Shown: positions 27,298 to 36,027, counted from the stretch's first letter. The stretch: DNA of 64,000 nucleotides from an uncultured Candidatus Saccharibacteria bacterium (GCA_947302125.1 CAMYUL010000004.1:1-64000), one strand, 5' to 3'. Notes: generated by a model from the sequence alone, not told the origin. Made by a program: numbers and translations.

Positions 27298-27621
27298 ATG
27301 AGCGATTCTAAACCAACCACTAACAAAGCAGACTCCGTCAAGGGTATCTCCGTTGCATCCCTAGTTCTAGGTATCATCGGTGTTGTCACTTGCTGGTTCG
27401 GCTTCCTTAGCATCCTTGGCTTCGTTTGTGCAATCATCGGTATTGTACTTGCTGTCAAGGCTCGCAAAGTTGCTAAGACTGGCCTCTCTACTGCTGGCTT
27501 GGTACTTTCCATCATCGGCACCGTCCTTGGTGGTATCGGCATCGTTTGCGCAATCTGCGTAATCTGTGCTGCAAGCAGCGCTGGCCTTCTCGACGCCGCT
27601 ACAACTGTTAGATACTACTAA
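27298..27621 (+). CDS. Small DUF4190-type membrane protein
   Basis: 107 aa. A short polar N-terminus (MSDSKPTTNKADSVKG) and two hydrophobic Gly/Ile/Val-rich hairpin segments (about 20-52 and 62-95) separated by KARKVAKTG, the DUF4190 pattern. Function unknown. Promoter TATAAT at 27258-27263; TAGGAG-type RBS about 10 nt before ATG. Confidence 0.8.
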   Translation: MSDSKPTTNKADSVKGISVASLVLGIIGVVTCWFGFLSILGFVCAIIGIVLAVKARKVAKTGLSTAGLVLSIIGTVLGGIGIVCAICVICAASSAGLLDAATTVRYY

Positions 27622-27634
27622 TATCTAGCTTCTT

Positions 27635-27664
27635 CTGCCCCGGCCAAACACCGGGGCAGTTTTA
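27635..27664 (+). terminator. Rho-independent terminator of the DUF4190-like gene
   Basis: CTGCCCCGG (27635-27643) pairs with CCGGGGCAG (27651-27659), 7-nt loop, then TTTTAT. Confidence 0.93.
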
Positions 27665-27686
27665 TTATTAAGCATAAAGGTAATCA

Positions 27687-28469
27687 ATGCTCCCACTTAT
27701 TAATATTTTCGGCCACGATTTCTCAGTTTATGCCATCTGCGCCTGCGTTGGTATCCTAGTGGCTCTTTTTATGGCTATGAAAGCCGCCAAACGTCTCAAA
27801 GTTGACGACAATGACATTCTATCCCTCGGCTTATTCGCCGCTATCGGCATTTTTCTTGGCGGGCACCTACTTTATGCACTTACTAATTTCCATCTCATCA
27901 TCGAGTTTTTCCAAAAAATCGACCAGATTAATTCCTTCGGCCTCCTGATCAACTGTCTTGCTATTATTTTCGGCGGCCAAGTTTTTTATGGTGGCCTCAT
28001 CGGTGGTCTCATTGCCGGCTTTATTTACCTCAAGAAAACCAAGAAAGATACCAGCCTTTATTCCTTTATCATTGCCCCATTCATTCCACTCTTCCACGCC
28101 TTCGGCCGCATCGGCTGTTTCCTCGGCGGCTGTTGCTATGGCGTCGAATGGGAACACGGTATCACCTATCACAACGACCCAATCGAAATCGCCAACGGCG
28201 TCCCAAGGCTACCAATCCAGCTCATAGAAGCCGGCTGCAACTTCATTCTCTTTGGCGTCTTATATTATTTACAAAGAAAAGGGAAATGCAAGAAAACTCT
28301 TCTTTACATCTATCTCCTTTCTTACTCAATTATTCGCTTCATTGACGAGTTCTTCCGTGGCGATGCTTACCGCGGCTTCATCGGTCCAGTCTCCACTTCG
28401 CAATTTATCAGCATCGGCATCTTCATCTTTGCCACAATCATGATCATTAGAACTAAAAAGAAAAAGTAG
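27687..28469 (+). CDS. lgt: Prolipoprotein diacylglyceryl transferase (Lgt family)
   Basis: 260 aa with seven hydrophobic segments. The family signature around the essential Arg is HAFGRIGCFLGGCCYG (about 132-147), the variant common in Gram-positive Lgt. It transfers diacylglycerol to the lipobox Cys of prolipoproteins in the membrane. Its presence implies lipoproteins in this organism. The RBS AAAGG is weak and the gene lies close behind a terminator. Confidence 0.85.
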   Translation: MLPLINIFGHDFSVYAICACVGILVALFMAMKAAKRLKVDDNDILSLGLFAAIGIFLGGHLLYALTNFHLIIEFFQKIDQINSFGLLINCLAIIFGGQVFYGGLIGGLIAGFIYLKKTKKDTSLYSFIIAPFIPLFHAFGRIGCFLGGCCYGVEWEHGITYHNDPIEIANGVPRLPIQLIEAGCNFILFGVLYYLQRKGKCKKTLLYIYLLSYSIIRFIDEFFRGDAYRGFIGPVSTSQFISIGIFIFATIMIIRTKKKK

Positions 28470-28482
28470 TATAATAATTATT

Positions 28483-29910
28483 ATGGATAAAGAACGTAAA
28501 AAACGTTTACAAACCGTCCGTCTAATCATTACAGAAATTCTTATGGTTGCAGCCGTAGTTGTTACTGTCATTGTCTTAACTTTTGTTGCCATGGGCTATA
28601 ACGTAGATAAGAATGGGGAATTAAATCAATCCGGTCTGGCCCAAATCAAAAGTATGCCAAGCGGCGCCACCGTCACAATCGATGACGAAACCCTGCTTCT
28701 TCACACTAATACTTCCCGCATGCTCGATGCCGGCAGTCATCACGTTAAGCTCGAAAGAGACGGTTACCTCTCTTGGGAAAAAGATATCACCATCACTTCT
28801 GGCGTTTTATTAAAGTTGGACTACCCCCGCTTATTCCTAAAAGAACGCTCTCCGGAAACCGTCCGTGAGTTTAAAAATGACTTCGAGTTCTTTTCCATAT
28901 CAAAAGATCGTAATCAAATTCTTTATGCCATATATAATGACCCAGTGAATAGCTCGCAAAATCTTAATCTAAAAGACTCTCTCACAAAGAGACCGCTATT
29001 TACCCTCTTAAACATCCGCGGCGACGACGTTACTGAAACCACCCTCGACTTTTCTGAGATCTTGAAGTACCGCGAAATTATCAATATCAGCTGGTCAAAC
29101 AGCAATGATTATATCCTGCTAGAAACCAAGAATCATGACAAGACCGAGTGGCTATTCCTAAACCTCAAGAATCCAGAAAATAGCTACAACCTCACTTCTG
29201 ATTATGGCCTCAATTTCTCCAATATGGAATTCATGGGCCAAAGTAACGAACGCCTCATCGCTATCGAAAACGGAAATCTCCGCACCATCTCAATCTCCGA
29301 ACACAACATGTCCGAAGCTCTCGCCAAGAATGTTAAAGCCTTTGGCTACAACGACTCCAACCTGGTCTATCTTACCAATGAGAACGCTCTCTACTTGCTT
29401 TCCGAGGATTCTAACAATATTTTGATCAGGAAATTCCCAGCAGAAAGCACGATCAAGTTCCTTATCTCTAGTTATCTTGACCGCAAATATGTCGCCTTCT
29501 TTGAAAATAACCGCTTCTATGTTTACTCAAACAACACTTTCCCAACCAAAGATGCCGGCCTAGATACTTTTGACATTGCCTTAGAAAGTGATATCGATTT
29601 CACCCCTGACAATTTCTATATTTGGTCAGAGAATGAGTTCCTCGTAGCCACAAAGGATAACAAGATTGCCTTATTTGACGCAGAACTAGACCGCCTATCA
29701 AGATATGATGTTGAAGGTAATTTCCATTACTTCCTCGATGATTATCTCATTGGCACAATTAAGGATGACAAGCTCATTGTCTATGACTTTGACGGTACTA
29801 ATCGTCACGAGCTAGCTAGCGCGACCGGACTTTCCACCATCGCCAAGAACAACAAATATCTCTATTATCAAAACGGTCGCACTATCACCAGGGAAAAGAT
29901 TTTGAACTAA
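28483..29910 (+). CDS. PEGA-domain membrane-anchored protein
   Basis: 475 aa. A cytoplasmic basic N-terminus, one membrane segment (about 9-34), then a PEGA domain (about 48-105: IKSMPSGATVTIDDETLLLHT ... HHVKLERDGYLSW), then about 350 residues of beta-rich sequence that could form a propeller-like extracellular domain. PEGA proteins are surface proteins of unknown function. TATAAT (28470-28475) starts one base after the lgt stop and is 7 nt before the ATG. Confidence 0.82.
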   Translation: MDKERKKRLQTVRLIITEILMVAAVVVTVIVLTFVAMGYNVDKNGELNQSGLAQIKSMPSGATVTIDDETLLLHTNTSRMLDAGSHHVKLERDGYLSWEKDITITSGVLLKLDYPRLFLKERSPETVREFKNDFEFFSISKDRNQILYAIYNDPVNSSQNLNLKDSLTKRPLFTLLNIRGDDVTETTLDFSEILKYREIINISWSNSNDYILLETKNHDKTEWLFLNLKNPENSYNLTSDYGLNFSNMEFMGQSNERLIAIENGNLRTISISEHNMSEALAKNVKAFGYNDSNLVYLTNENALYLLSEDSNNILIRKFPAESTIKFLISSYLDRKYVAFFENNRFYVYSNNTFPTKDAGLDTFDIALESDIDFTPDNFYIWSENEFLVATKDNKIALFDAELDRLSRYDVEGNFHYFLDDYLIGTIKDDKLIVYDFDGTNRHELASATGLSTIAKNNKYLYYQNGRTITREKILN

Positions 29911-29937
29911 AAAAAAGAGCCCCTGTAGGCTCCATCT
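29909..29937 (-). ncRNA. Candidate ~30-nt transcript: consensus promoter straight into a terminator
   Basis: On the minus strand just downstream of tRNA-Leu: TTGACA (29967-29972), 17 nt, TATAAT (29944-29949) after GTGTGC, then GAGCC/GGCTC (29932-29917) and eight U (29916-29909). A 9-codon ATG frame (29935-29906) runs through the hairpin. The same hairpin can terminate the PEGA gene on the plus strand, though with a poor T-run there. Whether the small RNA accumulates is unknown. Confidence 0.5.
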
Positions 29938-29943
29938 CTTCTT

Positions 29944-29972
29944 ATTATAGCACACTTAATTAATTTTGTCAA
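29944..29972 (-). promoter_or_regulatory. Perfect consensus promoter (TTGACA-17-TATAAT)
   Basis: -35 at 29967-29972, -10 at 29944-29949, minus strand. No gene on this strand follows for several kb, only the terminator described at 29909-29932. Confidence 0.75.
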
Positions 29973-29974
29973 GA

Positions 29975-30061
29975 TGGTGGGCAACGAGGGACTTGAACCC
30001 TCACTCTCTTACGAGAACCAGATTTTGAGTCTAGCGCGTCTACCAGTTCCGCCAGTCGCCC
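29975..30061 (-). tRNA. tRNA-Leu (anticodon CAA)
   Basis: Read on the minus strand: acceptor GGGCGAC/GTTGCCC, anticodon stem CTAGA/TCTGG with loop CTCAAAA (anticodon CAA), a long variable arm as expected for leucine, T-arm GTTCAAGTC, discriminator A and a genome-encoded CCA (29975-29977). Promoter TATAAT at 30071-30076 on the same strand. Confidence 0.95.
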
Positions 30062-30110
30062 AATATGTTTATTATACCACAAAAATCAGAAATCGTGTTA
30101 TAATTAACCC

Positions 30111-31412
30111 ATGGATACCGGTGGGCAATCTTCTAATGATCGCAGTCGGCAGACCGCAACAGAAATCGCCAGAAGGAAAGTTCTGGCGGCATATGGTGGC
30201 GGTACCTCTTTTTTGCGCAAAACCGAAGGGTCTACTTTTCAGAAAAATCTTGGCAAAGCTGCTAACAATATGCCCGTAGAAGCATACATCGCTACCAGAC
30301 AAGCTAAGAAAGTTATCCAACCATCCCAGTCAGCTCAGTCAAATCAGCCGGTCGCCCAAGGCGCTCCATCCTACAAGCAAACCCCAATCAGCACAACGGT
30401 CACTACCAACAACAAAGCTACCGCCGAAGAGTGGCAAAAATATCACACCGCCTGGCAAGACTATTACCAAAAATACTACAGTGACTACTATGCCAAAGCT
30501 GCCAAATCTTATATTGAGAATGAGCGCCTCAAAGATGAGCGCAAAAAACATGACGAAGAGGTCTTGGAGACTCCGCAGCTCCCAGTCAATCCTACTGAAG
30601 AAGAGGAACAGTCCATCATTGACGCCCTCAAAACCACCGTCAAAAAGCACGCCGCCACTACTATGAAAAAATCCCGCAAAATGCGCCGCCTAATGCCACT
30701 TCTAGCCGGCGCGGCAGTCGTCCTAATCGTTCTATTCTTACAATACAACCGCTTAATCTTTGCACCAATCGCCGCCTACGTCTCACCAGGAAATAGCGAA
30801 GATACTGGCATTACTGCTCTTGATCCTACCCTAACTACTGCCATTTCCGCCGACAATCGCCTCATGATTCCAAAGCTCAACGTCGATGTACCAGTTCACT
30901 TTGGCATCGCCAATGACACCGACACAGTCAACGCCGCCATGGAAAACGGCGTCGCCCAGTTTGCCATTCCTGGCGCCAGTGCTATGCCAGGCGAGATCGG
31001 CAACCTCGTCATCACCGGTCACTCTGCTGGCGACATTTACAGCAATAATCAGTACAAGTTTATTTTCTCCGGCCTTGAGCGCCTCGGAAATGGCGATCTT
31101 ATTTACATCGATTACGAAGGCAACCGCTATACCTACTCTGTCACTAAGATGGAAACCGTTGAACCAAACAACGTCTCCGCTCTAGTCTATGAGACCGACA
31201 AGCCAATGCTCACTCTCATCACCTGTACCCCTCTGGGAACTTCTCGCTACCGTCTACTTGTCACCGCCGAACAGATTAACCCAGCCCCATCTGGCGCCAC
31301 TCAGACCGACTTCGTCGACAACGAGGCCGACGGCCCTTACGAGGCTATGCCGGAAAATGAGCCAACTTTCTTCGAGAGAATTTGGAATTTCCTAACCGGT
31401 CAAAATCGTTAA
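30111..31412 (+). CDS. Sortase (class D/E-like) with long cytoplasmic N-terminus
   Basis: 433 aa. A long polar N-terminal region (about 1-190, Gln/Lys/Tyr-rich, coiled-coil prone), one membrane segment (about 191-213), then the sortase beta-barrel with His in VITGHSAGDIY (about 302), Cys in LTLITCTPLG (about 370) and Arg in SRYRLLV (about 378). It would anchor surface proteins outside the membrane. The cytoplasmic extension is unusually long for a sortase. ATG 6 nt after TATAAT (30099-30104). Confidence 0.9.
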   Translation: MDTGGQSSNDRSRQTATEIARRKVLAAYGGGTSFLRKTEGSTFQKNLGKAANNMPVEAYIATRQAKKVIQPSQSAQSNQPVAQGAPSYKQTPISTTVTTNNKATAEEWQKYHTAWQDYYQKYYSDYYAKAAKSYIENERLKDERKKHDEEVLETPQLPVNPTEEEEQSIIDALKTTVKKHAATTMKKSRKMRRLMPLLAGAAVVLIVLFLQYNRLIFAPIAAYVSPGNSEDTGITALDPTLTTAISADNRLMIPKLNVDVPVHFGIANDTDTVNAAMENGVAQFAIPGASAMPGEIGNLVITGHSAGDIYSNNQYKFIFSGLERLGNGDLIYIDYEGNRYTYSVTKMETVEPNNVSALVYETDKPMLTLITCTPLGTSRYRLLVTAEQINPAPSGATQTDFVDNEADGPYEAMPENEPTFFERIWNFLTGQNR

Positions 31413-31493
31413 GTTTTTTCGCAAAAAAGTATTGCTTATTGCCACGCTAACGGTTATAATAAGAATAACCTATTTTGTGGAGTGTAATACAAT

Positions 31494-32522
31494 ATGACTA
31501 AGATCAAGATTGATGATGGCAAAAAAACTCGGAAGATTTCCGTTTCTTCTGCGGAGACCCATACGAGCGTCCAGCGCTCCACCACCTTATCTCGCCGCTA
31601 CGTCCATCGCCCAGTTGCTAAGAAAATTGCCGTTTCTGACGCTAACAAGCCAGCAGAAAAGGCTACAAAGTCCAAGAAAGTTATTGCTAAGCCAGCTACT
31701 AAGAAGGTCATCAAAGTTGCTTCTGCCGCTGACAAGTCCGCTAAGCCCGTCGCAAAGAAAGAATCAAAGGATGTCGCTAAGGCTAATGCCGAGATTTTGA
31801 AACAATCCAAGCTCGCCGCTAAGGCCGCCGCTGAGGCAGAGAAGAAAGCTCGCCTCGCCGCCGTCAAGGCCAAAGCCGACGCCGAGAGACGTGCCCGCAT
31901 CGCCGAGAGACAAGCTCGCATCGCTGAGAGGCAAGCTCATCTTGCTGCTAGAAAATCTGTCAAGAAAACTACTTCCGACGACAAGATTCTAAAGAGCGCC
32001 CTCAGGAATGTCGCCTCTATGGATGAGCCAGAAGAAATGCCAAAGAAGTTCAACAAGAAACGCCGCGCTCGCCGCGTATTCTTTGCCTTGCTTTGCTCCG
32101 CTGCTACAGTCAGCGCCCTTGTCGCTTTTGTCCATTTCAACATGCCTGATCTTTCCGTCCGCGTCGCCGCTATGCAAACCGGCATCGAAGCCACTTATCC
32201 AACCTTCATCCCTAGAAACTACAGCCTTTCTAATGTTTCCTCCGAGAAAGATGGCGAGGTCGTAATGTACTTCAATGGCCCAGAGGGCGCCGGATTCTCC
32301 CTTTCTGAAGAAAAATCCACCTGGGACAGCACCGCCCTTCTTAATAATTACGTCAAGAAGAATTACCCAACCGATTTTACCACCATGCGTGAGCAAGGCA
32401 TCACTATTTACGTCCGCGGCGACAAGGCCTGCTGGGTTAATGGTGGCCTCCTTTACAACATTCACGCTACTGGCAAAAACCTCACCAAAGAACAAATTAG
32501 AAACATCGCTACCTCTCTATAG
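31494..32522 (+). CDS. Membrane protein with Lys/Ala-rich N-terminus and DUF4367-like C-domain
   Basis: 342 aa. Residues 1-185 are cytoplasmic, highly basic and Ala/Lys/Arg-rich with imperfect repeats (AERRARIAERQARIAERQA), likely a long helix or nucleic-acid contact. A membrane segment (about 192-212) is followed by an extracellular domain of about 120 residues (YPTFIPRNYSLSNVS, VYFNGPEGAGFSLSEE) resembling DUF4367. Promoter TTGCTT-17-TATAAT (31432-31460) and a GGAG RBS. Function unknown; the neighbouring sortase is also membrane-anchored with a basic cytoplasmic arm. Confidence 0.72.
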   Translation: MTKIKIDDGKKTRKISVSSAETHTSVQRSTTLSRRYVHRPVAKKIAVSDANKPAEKATKSKKVIAKPATKKVIKVASAADKSAKPVAKKESKDVAKANAEILKQSKLAAKAAAEAEKKARLAAVKAKADAERRARIAERQARIAERQAHLAARKSVKKTTSDDKILKSALRNVASMDEPEEMPKKFNKKRRARRVFFALLCSAATVSALVAFVHFNMPDLSVRVAAMQTGIEATYPTFIPRNYSLSNVSSEKDGEVVMYFNGPEGAGFSLSEEKSTWDSTALLNNYVKKNYPTDFTTMREQGITIYVRGDKACWVNGGLLYNIHATGKNLTKEQIRNIATSL

Positions 32523-32563
32523 ATTCTCCTGGAAATCCGCTTACTTTGTGGTATAATATTTTT

Positions 32564-34084
32564 ATGAATATTACTCGTTTTGCACCTAGCCCTACTGGCT
32601 ACATCCACCTTGGAAACGTCAGAAGCGCTATTTACCCATATCTTATCGCCAAACAGTCTGATGGTGGTAATTTTATTTTACGTATTGAAGACACTGACCA
32701 AAACCGCTACGTAGAAGGTGCAACCGAGTTAATCTTAGAGACCCTTACTTGGCTCGGCCTTGATTGGGATGAGGGAATCGAAAAAGGTGGCGATCACAGC
32801 CCATATTATCAATCCGAACGCCGCGACATCTACCACGCTTATGCCAGGAAATTGCTCAAAGCCGGCCGCGCTTACGCCGATCCGACCCCTTCAGAAAAGA
32901 TTGACGAGTACAGAAAAGAAGACAATGAGAAAAAGCTCCCATTCCTCTACCGCAATCACCGTCCAGAAACGGCTGATTCGTCTGATGCTTGGGAGCCAGG
33001 TACACCTCTCCGCTTCAAATCCGATCCAAAGAGCGTTGAGTGGCACGACGAAGTCATGGGCGATCTAAAGACCGGCCCAGAGGTTATGGATGATATCATC
33101 TTAATCAAGAAAGACGGCCTCCCGACTTATAACTTCGCCCACATCGTGGACGACTACGAAATGCAAGTTACTCATATTGTTCGCGGTGTAGAATACCTCT
33201 CCAGTATGCCGAACTACTTAGCAATTTACGAAGCTCTTGGTATCTCCCATCCGAAGTTTGTATCTTTGCCACACGTCTTAGCCACGCAAGGGAACAAAAA
33301 GCTTTCCAAGCGCGACGGAGCTAAATCGGTTATCGATTACAAGGATGAAGGCGTAGTTAAGGAAGCTATGCTAAACTACCTCGCCTGCCTTGGCTGGAAC
33401 GATGGTACCGAGCAAGAAATCTACAGCAAGGACGAGCTCATTGAGAAATTCGACATCTCCCGCATCCAGACTTCCGGCGCTCGTTTCGACGAAGTCAAGC
33501 TGCTTTGGCAAAATGGTCAATGGATCCGCAAGATCTACGACGAGCAAGGTGTAGATGCGCTTTACGACCGCACCGTCTCTAGAGACGAGGCCTCTATTAA
33601 GAGCAATGCCATCAACCCTACCAGAGATAGTCTAATCAACTTTTGGCCAGAAATTGCCATGGATTATTCGGAAGACTATCGCAAGCAAGTCTTGTCCATC
33701 ATTTACGATCGCCTCAAAGTTCTGTCTGATCTCAGAGAATACACTACTTATTTCTTTGAGGATCCACGCATTGATCTAGAGTTCTTACAGAGCAACAAAT
33801 TTATCAAAAAGCTCTCCGAGACCGAACAGCGCGACTTACTCTCAGCCGCCATCGACAAACTTCAGAATGTCGAAGATTGGACTGCAGATAATTTACAAAA
33901 CACCCTTAACGACCTTCTTGCAGAGACCGGCAAAAAGCCAGCAGAGCTCTTTAGCCTCATCCGCATTGCGATTTCTTACGCCAATTTCTCACCGGCGCTT
34001 CATCTCACTATGGCAGTGCTTGGAAAAGACCGCACTATTGCTCGCCTTAACGCTACTTGCTCCGCTATCGTCAACGATCTCTAA
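32564..34084 (+). CDS. gltX: Glutamyl-tRNA synthetase
   Basis: 506 aa, class I. The HIGH-type motif is PSPTGYIHLGNVRSA and the KMSKS-type motif is KLSKRDG. Non-discriminating activity on tRNA-Gln is possible if GatCAB is present elsewhere. The ATG at 32564 (MNITRFAPSPTG) was chosen over an ATG 18 nt upstream because the latter lies in front of the -10 TATAAT (32552-32557); the gap to ATG is 6 nt. Confidence 0.97.
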   Translation: MNITRFAPSPTGYIHLGNVRSAIYPYLIAKQSDGGNFILRIEDTDQNRYVEGATELILETLTWLGLDWDEGIEKGGDHSPYYQSERRDIYHAYARKLLKAGRAYADPTPSEKIDEYRKEDNEKKLPFLYRNHRPETADSSDAWEPGTPLRFKSDPKSVEWHDEVMGDLKTGPEVMDDIILIKKDGLPTYNFAHIVDDYEMQVTHIVRGVEYLSSMPNYLAIYEALGISHPKFVSLPHVLATQGNKKLSKRDGAKSVIDYKDEGVVKEAMLNYLACLGWNDGTEQEIYSKDELIEKFDISRIQTSGARFDEVKLLWQNGQWIRKIYDEQGVDALYDRTVSRDEASIKSNAINPTRDSLINFWPEIAMDYSEDYRKQVLSIIYDRLKVLSDLREYTTYFFEDPRIDLEFLQSNKFIKKLSETEQRDLLSAAIDKLQNVEDWTADNLQNTLNDLLAETGKKPAELFSLIRIAISYANFSPALHLTMAVLGKDRTIARLNATCSAIVNDL

Positions 34085-34091
34085 TTTTGCC

Positions 34092-34188
34092 TTACCTTAA
34101 GCGCTTTTACGATTACCATAAGCTTTTTTATTGTTTATCATAAACTTTTTGACACTTACCATAAGCGCAAACTCCACATACCATAAGC
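34092..34188 (+). repeat. Five direct repeats of TTACCATAAGC with 21-22 bp period
   Basis: Copies start at 34092, 34113, 34135, 34156 and 34178, i.e. spacings 21, 22, 21, 22 bp, two turns of B-DNA. Consensus TTACCATAAGC, often followed by TTTTT. The array ends 3 bp before the -35 of the DUF3048 gene, so all copies face the same side of the helix next to the promoter. An operator array or a phased T-tract bend are possible. Confidence 0.8.
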
Positions 34189-34191
34189 TTT

Positions 34192-34220
34192 TTGCCTTTC
34201 CATTCCGCTTATGCTATAAT
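34192..34220 (+). promoter_or_regulatory. Promoter of the DUF3048 gene, adjacent to the repeat array
   Basis: TTGCCT (34192-34197), 17 nt, TATAAT (34215-34220) after TTATGC. ATG follows after 7 nt. The GCTTATG at 34207-34213 is an inverted partial copy of the repeat CATAAGC but is also the normal extended -10 of this genome. Confidence 0.75.
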
Positions 34221-34227
34221 TTAGCGT

Positions 34228-35559
34228 ATGGATACATCAAATGATAATCAGATGGAGTCCGTAGCAGAAGAGGTCGTCGTGGTCTCAGAAGAAGTTACGA
34301 CAAAAGCTCCAGTTAAGAAGAAATCTAAGAAAACCAAGGAGTTCAAAAAAGTCAGCACTCCAAAAACTGAAGAAGAGCTCAAAAAGAGTAAACACAAAAA
34401 ATGCATCATCATTACCGCCATTGTTATTTTGCTTCTTGCCATTATTGGCGGAGTAGTCTGGCTTGTATTTTTTAGCAATATTTTCAAGAACGAAGAGACT
34501 GTCGTAGAAGATGAAGAAATCGTCGTAGAAGGACCGAAGTTTTATGGTAAGCTCTCCGGCCTTCAAATCAAAGACGAATCAGAAAACTCTAAACCAACTT
34601 ATTGTATCCAAATCCCTAACGGCATCGACGGTGCCCGCCCGCAAGCCGGCCTAAACCAAGCCGCCGTGGTCTTCGAAGCTATCGCCGAAGCTGGCATTAC
34701 CCGCTTTGCCGCAATTTACCAAAATCCAAAAGATGAGGCTATCGGCCCAATCCGTTCACTTCGCAACTACTATCTAGACTGGGATACTCCGTTTGATTGT
34801 ACCGTAGTCCACGCCGGTGGCGCCACTGACGCCATTGCCGCACTTCGCGCCGGCGGTTACCGCGAGGTTGACGAGTCACTCATCTACACTTGGCGCAACG
34901 TTTCTTCCTACTGGGCACCAAACAACCTCTTCACCTCAGCCGAGCTTCTCGAAAAAGCCGCCCGGGATGACGGCTATAGCTCTTCTAACCCACAAGTGCT
35001 ACCGCGCCTCACGCCAGAAGAAGCCGCAGACGCTGTTGCCACCGCCCGCAAAAATGCTGGCCTAGATCAAACTGAAGAGAACGCCGAGGAAAATGCCGAA
35101 GAGAATGTCACTCCTCTCGTCAAAGAAATTGCCGTCAATTTTGGCGGAGTCGGCAGCTTTAACACCGTTTATCATTACGACGAAGCCACTAATTCCTATA
35201 ATCGTTCCTACGCTTCTGGCGAAGATCATATCGTCTACACTTGCATTGACACCGGCAAAGCCCAGCCTGATCCAAAAACTGACTGTGGCGTAGCTAAGCA
35301 GGTCAGCCCTTCAGCCATCGCCGTCATGAAGGTTGATGAGTATCTTGATACCGATAATTATCATCATGTTATCCAGACCATCGGCACTGGCAATGCCTAT
35401 ATCTTCCAGAATGGCACCGCCACTCGTGGCACCTGGAAAAAGAATAGTAAGTCCGCTCAAATCGAATTTAGAGATGACAGTGGCAACACTATCTCCTTTA
35501 CTCCAGGACAGCTCTGGATTGCCGCCATTCCAAACTCCGGTGGTAGCGTCAGATATTAG
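34228..35559 (+). CDS. DUF3048 (YerB-like) membrane-anchored protein
   Basis: 443 aa. A charged cytoplasmic N-terminus (about 1-50), one membrane segment (about 52-75), then the DUF3048 domain (about 110-440) with ARPQAGLNQAAVVFEAIAEAG, ITRFAAIYQ and IGPIRSLRNYYLDW. A Glu/Ala-rich insert (EENAEENAEEN) sits near residue 290. Function of the family is unknown; it is an exported domain. No terminator of its own is visible; the nearest hairpin (35607-35630) has no T-run on this strand. Confidence 0.88.
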   Translation: MDTSNDNQMESVAEEVVVVSEEVTTKAPVKKKSKKTKEFKKVSTPKTEEELKKSKHKKCIIITAIVILLLAIIGGVVWLVFFSNIFKNEETVVEDEEIVVEGPKFYGKLSGLQIKDESENSKPTYCIQIPNGIDGARPQAGLNQAAVVFEAIAEAGITRFAAIYQNPKDEAIGPIRSLRNYYLDWDTPFDCTVVHAGGATDAIAALRAGGYREVDESLIYTWRNVSSYWAPNNLFTSAELLEKAARDDGYSSSNPQVLPRLTPEEAADAVATARKNAGLDQTEENAEENAEENVTPLVKEIAVNFGGVGSFNTVYHYDEATNSYNRSYASGEDHIVYTCIDTGKAQPDPKTDCGVAKQVSPSAIAVMKVDEYLDTDNYHHVIQTIGTGNAYIFQNGTATRGTWKKNSKSAQIEFRDDSGNTISFTPGQLWIAAIPNSGGSVRY

Positions 35560-35601
35560 TCACTCCAACATTATCCATCGCCCGTTGCAAAATTAAGCAG
35601 G

Positions 35602-35630
35602 AAAAAGGCCCGTAGAATTAACTACGGGCC
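35602..35630 (-). terminator. Terminator of the minus-strand structured RNA
   Basis: On the minus strand GGCCCGTAG, 6-nt loop, CTACGGGCC, TTTTT (35606-35602). Confidence 0.88.
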
Positions 35631-35968
35631 TGGCAGGTATGGTGACAACGCACATGGTAGAAGTAGTAGTGAAAGTGCCACAAAGTGGTGTGGTGAAGGA
35701 CTTCTGATGTGCGGAGGGATTGCCACACAGGGTTTCTCGAGTGAACTCTGTGTCGGGGGAAAGCAACCCCTTGTCTATGTGCTACATTTTGCAGACTTTC
35801 TGCAAAACGCCGTTTTTTTATTTAGTAGGCTTCCTATTGTAGATTTAAATCTACCTACAATTGTAGATTTTAGCTATGATTGCTGTAGATCTTACTCTAC
35901 TTATTCCGCAGGTCTTAGCCTACCTTTCTAGGTGAATAAAATGCCCCAAAGGGCATTTCTCACTCTAT
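35602..35968 (-). ncRNA. Candidate structured RNA, ~367 nt, unassigned
   Basis: A strong minus-strand promoter and a good terminator bracket a gene-free 360 bp. Visible helices (plus coordinates): GTAGGCT/AGCCTAC (35825-35831 with 35917-35923) closing a 5' domain; TTTTGCAG/CTGCAAAA (35787-35807); GGGG/CCCC (35755-35770); ACACAG/CTGTGT (35725-35753); CGCACAT/ATGTGCG (35649-35713) with nested AGAAGT/ACTTCT and CCAC/GTGG; the terminator GGCCCGTAG/CTACGGGCC (35607-35630) plus U5. I see no RNase P, tmRNA or SRP consensus blocks. Downstream is only a gene on the other strand, so it should act in trans. Confidence 0.65.
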
Positions 35969-35974
35969 GCCTTT

Positions 35975-36003
35975 ATTATAGCACACATAGCCAAAAAAGT
36001 CAA
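35975..36003 (-). promoter_or_regulatory. Strong promoter of the minus-strand structured RNA
   Basis: TTGACT (35998-36003), 17 nt, TATAAT (35975-35980) preceded by GTGTGC. Almost the same promoter as that of the RNA at 39200. An early hairpin AAATGCCC/GGGCATTT with a T-rich 3' side lies 13 nt after the predicted start. Confidence 0.8.
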
Positions 36004-36027
36004 TACCATTTATGCTATTTTACCCAC

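Noticed and set aside
35830..35900. Several GTAGAT/ATCTAC segments resembling the Cas12a crRNA handle
   Set aside because: They are parts of short hairpins inside the candidate RNA, unequally spaced, with no repeat-spacer order and no cas gene in the window.
35587..36000. tmRNA or RNase P RNA identity for the ~360-nt RNA
   Set aside because: No tRNA-like ends with TTCGA and CCA, and no GAGGAAAGTCC-type P4 block on either strand; left unassigned.
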